From NCBI GenBank assembly GCA_964059195.1, contig CAXKWD010000005.1, positions 95,927,882 to 95,991,881 of the forward strand: a DNA stretch of 64,000 nt, read 5' to 3'. Shown here one piece after another: positions 63,105 through 64,000 of the stretch. The DNA is from Ectobius pallidus (Eukaryota; Arthropoda; Insecta; Blattodea; Ectobiidae). The position numbers and the translations under genes are program-made. Position 1 is the stretch's first letter; every line of letters begins with the position of its first letter. The notes under the pieces are model-generated. The model saw only the letters and a program-made list of their open reading frames with translations. It searched no databases and was not told the origin of the DNA.

Positions 63105-63309
63105 GTAGACTATTATGACATTTGTGTTTGACTATTTTGTTGAAATATTAATTTTTCATTATAAGTTATTTAGATTACTTTGATCTGCATCAAATTCCAT
63201 TAAAAAGTCACATAAGGAACATTGTTTCGGATTGTACAATGTTAATAAAAATTACAGCAATGAGAAAAACCAATAATGAATAATCAAATATTTTTACAAA
63301 ATAAAAATT

Positions 63310-63706
63310 GTCGGCCATGGTGGTCTAAAGATAGCGTGCCCACCTCTAGATCCGAAGGTCGCAGGATCAAACCCGGCCGATTGGGCCGATTGATGGGTTT
63401 TTTAGGACGTAAAAATCCTGGGCATGGAGTCCTCCGGGAGGGACTTTAAGCTGTTGTAGATTTATGGCACATAAAAGAACTCCAAGCCTAAATTAGAGCC
63501 TTGGGCCAAATTTCATGGCCCTTTCACGTCCAAGTAATACCTTAGTTTCCTGAGGGGGGTTGAGAGGTGATGGGCTTACCACCTGTCCCTCTGCCCTCTC
63601 TCAGAAAATAAGCGTAACAAAATTCATATAGGTAACAGAAACCTCCACTTGGAGGCCCCTTCGCCCCAACATAGGGGGCTATAGGTTTCCAGATCCAGGT
63701 CCAGAA
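63310..63706 (+). repeat. tRNA-derived SINE with 12-bp target duplication
   Basis: Box-A-like atggtggtctaaagatagcg and box-B-like gtcgcaggatcaaaccc are about 25 bases apart. The repeat aaaataaaaatt is at 63298..63309 and 63707..63718. It lies 200 bases past the last visible exon. Confidence 0.75.
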
Positions 63707-64000
63707 AAAATAAAAATTATGGTCATGTGTAGTTATGTCTAGTTTAACCTATTTTTGGTGATTTGAAACTGAACAAAGCAATACTTTAAATTTGGTGATT
63801 TTGATTTGTTTGGTACTGTTTTAAACCACACGACTGATTGTTAGGAATGGCTCGTAGCCAGGGTCATGTTTTCCAGAGGGCAAATCAAATTTCAGATGAG
63901 GTTAACAGGTTTAGTATCTGATATATGAAAACCATCCTAGGTAGGTATGTATGTCATGAATACTGTGTTTTCGTGCGCATCCAATGTCTCCTATAAACAT

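Overview
The window looks like a piece of a large, AT-rich, transposon-filled arthropod genome, most likely an insect. Introns are several kilobases long. There are many mariner, hAT, pogo-like and Penelope-like remnants and several tRNA-derived SINEs, and the short word taggcctac recurs throughout. That word reminds me of cockroach-type assemblies, but the link is a weak inference. Nothing prokaryotic is present.

Only one host gene is visible. It runs along the + strand from 4808 to 63104 and beyond the window at both ends. Ten coding exons can be joined with consensus splice sites, and the reading phase agrees at all nine junctions. The conserved part (exon 27642..27933) resembles vertebrate NPAT, the histone locus body scaffold whose Drosophila counterpart is multi sex combs (Mxc). 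The LisH-bearing N-terminus and the C-terminus lie outside the window. One exon (46867..53127) is 6.26 kb long and encodes about 2,086 residues of low-complexity Ser/Lys/Glu-rich protein.

Everything else lies in its introns. The first intron in the window holds a complete non-LTR retrotransposon (5166..10017). Its ORF1 carries a 2A-like motif, and ORF1 and ORF2 share one reading frame separated by a single TAG. It sits inside an older minus-strand RNase H-bearing LINE, and both layers have perfect target-site duplications.

The later introns are layered with TIR elements. Many are delimited by their target duplications: hAT at 3046, 14267, 22726, 53162 and 58554; Harbinger-like at 32373; TA-flanked elements at 211, 15154, 18379, 21083, 25099, 30031, 40459, 43513 and 43594. 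There are mariner remnants at 36892, 39561, 41718 and 61544. One element (19324..20782) encodes a THAP protein and a P2X7 C-terminal-domain protein convergently. A 4.5-kb interrupted palindrome spans 55604..60151.

A Penelope-like GIY-YIG fragment (27051..27590) ends in a hammerhead-ribozyme-like core. Very similar cores occur in three foldback elements (15106..15890, 35815..36118, 53656..53934). Those foldbacks have 12-13 bp target duplications, and one has an empty-site paralogue in the window. I read the foldbacks as inverted terminal repeats of Penelope-like retroelements. Stretches not listed as features (for example 3660-4800, 12740-13470, 25790-27030, 37300-38080, 45640-46860, 61020-61540) are AT-rich intron in which I see no supported gene.
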